From an uncultured Azospirillum sp. (GTDB lineage Bacteria > Pseudomonadota > Alphaproteobacteria > RF32 > CAG-239): a stretch of DNA of 27,430 nt. The stretch spans positions 1-27,430 of the forward strand of contig CABUBU010000024.1 of assembly GCA_902489795.1 (NCBI GenBank), in the 5' to 3' direction. The first letter of the stretch is position 1. Every line of letters starts with the position of its first letter. Below are positions 24,301-27,430 of the stretch, one piece after another. The notes under the pieces are model-generated. The model did no database searches, was not told the DNA's origin, and saw only the letters and a program-made list of their open reading frames with translations. Position numbers and translations under genes: made by a program.

Positions 24301-25555
24301 CGAAGAACAGTGATTTGAACAGGGCATCGGCAGTTTCGTATGTAGGCGGTTCGCCCGGGCGCATAACGCGATAGATGTCAAGCAGGGCATCTTCCCGGCT
24401 GTGGTTCTTGTCCACTTCCAAAGTGTTGCGGATATAAGGCCCGACATTGACGTTGTCGATATAAAGAACCTTGATTTCGTTGATTTTAGCTTCCTTGATC
24501 TTGTCCAGCAGTTCCTGGTTGATTTCGGCGCCGGCATCGGCGACGACTTCGCCGGTCTTTTTCTCGATCAAGGCAGTAGCCAGAAATTTTCCGAGCAGCT
24601 GTTCTTCGGCCACGCGGTAGAATTCCAGTCCTTCGTCAACCAGCTTCTGGGCGGCGCGGGCCGGGATCTTCTTGCCGGCTTCCCAAACCGTTTTTCCGCT
24701 TTCGGCGTCAATCAGGTCAAAAACAAACTTAACCCCGCGGAAACGTTCGGGTACGAATTTGCTCTTCCAGCCTTTTTTGTCGGCAACATAGGTGTCGACA
24801 TCGTAAAAATAGCTGAGGATCTCTTCCTTGTCCATTCCTTTGATTTCGGAACGGTCGATTTTCTTTCCTTCTTTTGCCAGCTCTTTCAGTTTTTCTTCGG
24901 TTTCCTTGGAATAAAGGGAATAAAGGATCGAAGTAACCGGCAGCTTGCGGCGGCGGTCGATGCGAGCATAAAGCAGATCTTTGGCATCAAATTCAAAATC
25001 CAACCACGAACCGCGGTACGGAATAACCCGGGCGGCAAACAAATATTTGCCGGAAGCTACCGTTTTGCCTTTGTCGTTGTCAAAGAAAACGCCCGGCGAA
25101 CGGTGCATCTGCGAAACGACGACACGTTCGGTACCGTTGACGATAAAGGTACCTTTGTCCGTCATCAGCGGAATATCGCCCATATAAACGTCCTGTTCCT
25201 TGATGTCATGGATCGAACGGGAACCGGTGGCCTCGTCAACGTCCCAGACAACCAGACGCAGCGTTGCTTTGACCGGCGCGGCATAGGTCATGTCGCGTTT
25301 GATGCATTCGTCAACGTCATACTTCGGCTCTTCGAGTTCATATTTGACAAACTCGAGTTCGCCGGTTCCGGAAAAGTCTTTAATGGGGAAAATGGATTTG
25401 AAAACTTCTTCCAAACCGAATTCGCAATTTTTGTTTTCGATGAAATCGCGGTATGATCCGGTCTGCACTTCAATCAAACTCGGCATTTCTGACACGGAGT
25501 CGATTCTGCCGAAATTTTTTCTTACACGTCTTTTGCTCGTATAAGATTCTTTCAT
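21392..25555 (-). CDS. rpoB: RNA polymerase beta subunit (1,387 aa)
   Basis: Second-largest core subunit; forms one side of the active cleft and binds rifamycins. Start [18 protein letters not shown] at 25555 follows GAGGAA; the upstream frame to 25600 lacks a ribosome-binding site. The rifampicin region [19 protein letters not shown] then [21 protein letters not shown] carries the usual sensitive residues (Asp, His and Ser at the positions called 516, 526 and 531 in E. coli). Other motifs are [18 protein letters not shown], [20 protein letters not shown] and [13 protein letters not shown]. An alphaproteobacterial-type length is seen. It follows rplL after 414 bp that hold an attenuator-like hairpin. 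Confidence 0.98.
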   Translation of the reverse strand: [1387 protein letters not shown]

Positions 25556-25916
25556 TTTGCGTGATTCCTCATGGTTATAATTCTGCGACAATGCTATCAA
25601 TTACGCTTGAATCCCGACCGCAGAAGGTTAAAAATGCTTTTTTAAAAACGAAAAACCTCACCAACCCCTCGGGGAGCAGGCCCCTCTTGATGAGACGGTA
25701 AAATAATTGCATGCAATCGCCGCGATTCGCGGCTTAAATTCAGGGCGGATAATGACTCACATTTACGCTTCTGGCAAGCAAAAAATACGCCCTTTGACAA
25801 ACTTTTTCCGCATCGGACATTTTTTGCGGCGGCCATCAGCATCGTCAAAATGCCGGCTCCGGATTTCTGGCTGACGGTTGCACAGCTTTTGACAACCGGC
25901 TTTTGTCCGGCAAAAC
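25556..25916 (-). other. rplL-rpoB intergenic region
   Basis: About 360 bp of leader DNA for rpoB downstream of the hairpin at 25917-25945. A GC-rich palindromic stretch lies at about 25659-25690 (ACCCCTCGGGGAGCAGGCCCCTC). A candidate minus-strand promoter TTGATA-15-TATAAC falls shortly before the rpoB ribosome-binding site, but its spacing is short. A minus-strand frame of 104 codons (25642-25956) runs through the terminator and palindrome and is judged non-coding. Confidence 0.45.
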
Positions 25917-25945
25917 AAAAGACTCCCCGCATAACGGGGAGTCTT
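25917..25945 (-). terminator. Attenuator hairpin between rplL and rpoB
   Basis: A perfect 11-bp stem (25919-25929 with 25935-25945), 5-nt loop, followed on the minus strand by TTTTGTTTTG. It lies 24 bp after the rplL stop. In many bacteria partial termination here sets the ribosomal-protein to polymerase ratio; that role is inferred. Confidence 0.8.
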
Positions 25946-25969
25946 CGAAAAGGCAATTGAATTAAAAAA

Positions 25970-26338
25970 TTACTTCAATTCAACCTTAGCGCCGGCATCT
26001 TCAAGTTTCTTCTTGATTTCTTCGGCTTCAGCCTTCGGAGCGCTTTCCTTAATCGTCTTCGGAGCGCCGTCTACCAGATCCTTGGCTTCTTTCAGACCGA
26101 GCTGAGTAATGGCTCTGATTTCTTTAATAACGTTGATCTTGTTGTCGCCGGCAGCTACCAGAACAACTTCGAACTCGTCTTTTTCTTCTTCGGCGGCAGC
26201 AGCGGCACCACCGGCGGCTACGGCTACGGCAGCAGCGGCGGAAACGCCCCATTTTTCTTCCAGCATTTTAGAAAGATCAGCAGCTTCCATAACGGTCAGG
26301 GCTGACAATTCATCGACTAATTTGGCTAAATCGGCCAT
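25970..26338 (-). CDS. rplL: Ribosomal protein L7/L12 (122 aa)
   Basis: Stalk protein of the large subunit that recruits translation GTPases. The N-terminal dimerisation helices (1-33), Ala/Gly-rich hinge (34-50) and C-terminal domain with VIKEIRAITQLGLKEAKDLVDGAP are all present. Normal length. GGAG lies 8 nt before the ATG. It follows rplJ after 61 bp and binds L10 as dimers. Confidence 0.98.
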   Translation of the reverse strand: MADLAKLVDELSALTVMEAADLSKMLEEKWGVSAAAAVAVAAGGAAAAAEEEKDEFEVVLVAAGDNKINVIKEIRAITQLGLKEAKDLVDGAPKTIKESAPKAEAEEIKKKLEDAGAKVELK

Positions 26339-26399
26339 TTTTTTTCTCCATAAATAAAATTAAATCTTTTAAAGTTAAAAACCACAAACAAGCGACAGC

Positions 26400-26885
26400 T
26401 TAGGCTGCCATATCTTTTTCCGAGTAAGCTTTGGTAACCCGAGCCAGCTGAGCGGCAGGCGCCTGCAGCAGACCGATAATCTTGGCACGCAGTTCGTCGA
26501 CCGACGGAATGCTTGCCAGACGCTTGATTTCATCAACGGAGAGAACACCCGTCCCCATTGCACCGCCGACGATAACCAGTTTTTCGTTACCTTTTGCAAA
26601 TTCGACACAAGCCTTGCAGGCAGAAATCGGATCATTCGCAAAAGCAATTGCGGCCGGACCGGTAAACTGATCTGCCAGATCGGCAAACTTGGTGTCTTTC
26701 AGAGCCAGACGAGTGATGCGGTTTTTCGTTACCCTGAACCCGGCACCGGCTTTGCGGATGTTGTTTCTCAGTTCGGAAACTTCGGCTACGGTCAGCCCTT
26801 TGTAGTGGGAAATGACCACAACTTCGGAATCTTCAAACAACTGCTTGAGTTCATTCAGTAATTGTGCTTTTTCGTCACGATTCAC
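26400..26885 (-). CDS. rplJ: Ribosomal protein L10 (161 aa)
   Basis: Base of the L7/L12 stalk; with L12 it also represses its own operon by binding the leader RNA. The GTG at 26885 (MNRDEKAQLL) is chosen because GGAG lies 8 nt upstream; the ATG at 26912 gives an atypical ten-residue extension and no ribosome-binding site. Recognisable parts are VVISHYKGLTVAEVSELR, the RITRLAL segment and GPxAIAFANDP. The C-terminal helix binds L12. First gene of rplJ-rplL-rpoB-rpoC in this window. Confidence 0.97.
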   Translation of the reverse strand: MNRDEKAQLLNELKQLFEDSEVVVISHYKGLTVAEVSELRNNIRKAGAGFRVTKNRITRLALKDTKFADLADQFTGPAAIAFANDPISACKACVEFAKGNEKLVIVGGAMGTGVLSVDEIKRLASIPSVDELRAKIIGLLQAPAAQLARVTKAYSEKDMAA

Positions 26886-27013
26886 TTTTCTATCTCCAAC
26901 AAAACATCTCATAAATTCAAGATGTCATATTTTACAATTTCGCCCTTCCGCGGCAAACCACGGCGGCGAGGTTAATCTGTCCGGGAGAAAAAAACGATTA
27001 TAAAATCTTATTA

Positions 27014-27110
27014 CTCCGTCTGCGTAGGAAATTAAGGCTCGGCAGCAAATTGAACACACCACCGTTATGAACCACCTACGGTCTTGGACAGGCAGAACGG
27101 CGCTTTCTGC
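27014..27110 (-). promoter_or_regulatory. L10-type leader RNA upstream of rplJ
   Basis: On the minus strand GACCGTAGG and CCTACGCAGACGG form a long-range stem (CCTACG of the plus strand at 27075-27080 with CGTAGG at 27023-27028), flanked by unpaired AAGAC and AGAC. A local hairpin GCAGAA/TTCTGC lies at 27092-27110. This arrangement and position match the L10 leader that binds L10-(L12)n. The assignment is by pattern, not by a model search. Confidence 0.65.
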
Positions 27111-27127
27111 ACCTTTCCTTGGACTGC

Positions 27128-27156
27128 TTGATAAACTCTTACGCATTAAATGTCAA
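27128..27156 (-). promoter_or_regulatory. Promoter of the rplJL-rpoBC operon
   Basis: The minus strand has a perfect TTGACA (27151-27156), a 17-nt spacer and TATCAA (27128-27133, 4/6). A start near 27121 gives a leader of about 235 nt that holds the L10-type structure. From 27157 to 27261 no gene is seen. Confidence 0.65.
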
Positions 27157-27261
27157 GCATAATTTTCCTTTTTCATCGACAAAAACGTCTTTTGTTTCGC
27201 CGGCAGACCTTTTCCGACCGATACGCCATTTGCGGCAAACCAACAGAGGCAAGGGCTTATT

Positions 27262-27430
27262 TTCATAAAAAAAGACACCCCCGGCGTAGCCTGAGGTTCT
27301 TCACATACGCCTAATAAGGCTCATCTTGCCAGCCACGCCTGAATAGCGTATCGGACCCTGTCCGAGCGTAGATTACTTGGCTCACCATGAATAGATCAAA
27401 ATCCATCGTTAACTGACTTTGCTCCGATTT
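27262..27430 (-). mobile_element. IS200/IS605-type element, right end only (copy C, cut by window edge)
   Basis: Bases 27285-27400, read on the minus strand, match 5653-5770 of copy A closely, including the tnpA 3' end, the hairpin and the GC stem ACCTC/GGGGT that ends near 27270. The rest of the element lies beyond the window. Confidence 0.7.
27311..27430 (-). pseudogene. tnpA: tnpA C-terminus, partial (copy C)
   Basis: Forty codons are open from the window edge to TAG at 27311-27313, reading SEQSQLTMDFDLFMVSQVI and ending RRGWQDEPY. Compared with copy A, four of the six codon differences I count across AGY CAA GTA ATC YAC to AGG are silent, which supports this frame. Whether the rest of this copy is intact cannot be seen, so pseudogene status is by analogy to A and B. 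Confidence 0.55.

Noticed and set aside
22673..25456. Long plus-strand frames (323 and 351 codons) over rpoB
   Set aside because: Antisense shadows of rpoB with no motif or ribosome-binding site.
25642..25956. 104-codon minus-strand frame between rplL and rpoB
   Set aside because: It begins in the rplL-rpoB attenuator hairpin, has no ribosome-binding site and no recognisable protein character.

Overview
The window looks like chromosome of a Gram-negative bacterium, most likely an uncultured, host-associated alphaproteobacterium. This placement is an inference from the RpoB/RpoC/L10/ClpB sequences, an L10-leader-like element, a type V autotransporter, lipoproteins and a LysM/M23 murein hydrolase. 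GC content is near 50% over the housekeeping genes and clearly lower over some accessory genes. No single marker fixes the genus.

Left part (1-9,980) is accessory. A two-gene minus-strand unit (small membrane protein, small helical protein) is divergent from a 1,270-residue autotransporter with Pmp-like GGA[I/V]/FxxN repeats. A decayed IS200/IS605-type element (copy A) follows. Next comes a minus-strand pair, a DUF5131 (Gp37/Gp68-like) protein and a pentapeptide-repeat protein, preceded by a 30-32 bp tandem repeat. Then come two AT-richer genes: an unrecognised 283-residue protein and a lipoprotein made of two duplicated domains. A 158-bp tandem duplication with strong hairpins lies just downstream of tRNA-Asp.

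Middle part (9,980-17,170) holds tRNA-Asp(GTC) with its promoter and terminator, a LysM/M23 endopeptidase gene, and clpB translationally coupled (GTGA overlap) to an unknown 164-residue gene. A 46-bp minisatellite lies upstream of clpB. A 78-residue membrane protein has a perfect consensus sigma-70 promoter, and a small lipoprotein sits behind a promoter/terminator leader. About 0.4 kb of unexplained structured DNA and a second IS200-type relic (copy B) complete the section.

Right part (17,190-27,160) is the minus-strand operon rplJ-rplL-rpoB-rpoC. It has a consensus-like promoter, an L10-type leader, a hairpin attenuator between rplL and rpoB, and a strong terminator after rpoC. A third IS relic (copy C) starts just upstream and runs off the window end. 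No rplK/rplA is visible in the roughly 0.3 kb before it. The transcription core block is therefore bracketed by two IS relics in the same orientation.

The most distinctive signals are the set of three IS200-type relics with a conserved hairpin that would pair with the tnpA Shine-Dalgarno, the hairpin-rich 158-bp duplication beside tRNA-Asp, the structured non-coding region at 16.05-16.48 kb, and the clpB-coupled unknown gene. I see no CRISPR array, no complete phage and no recognisable defence system.
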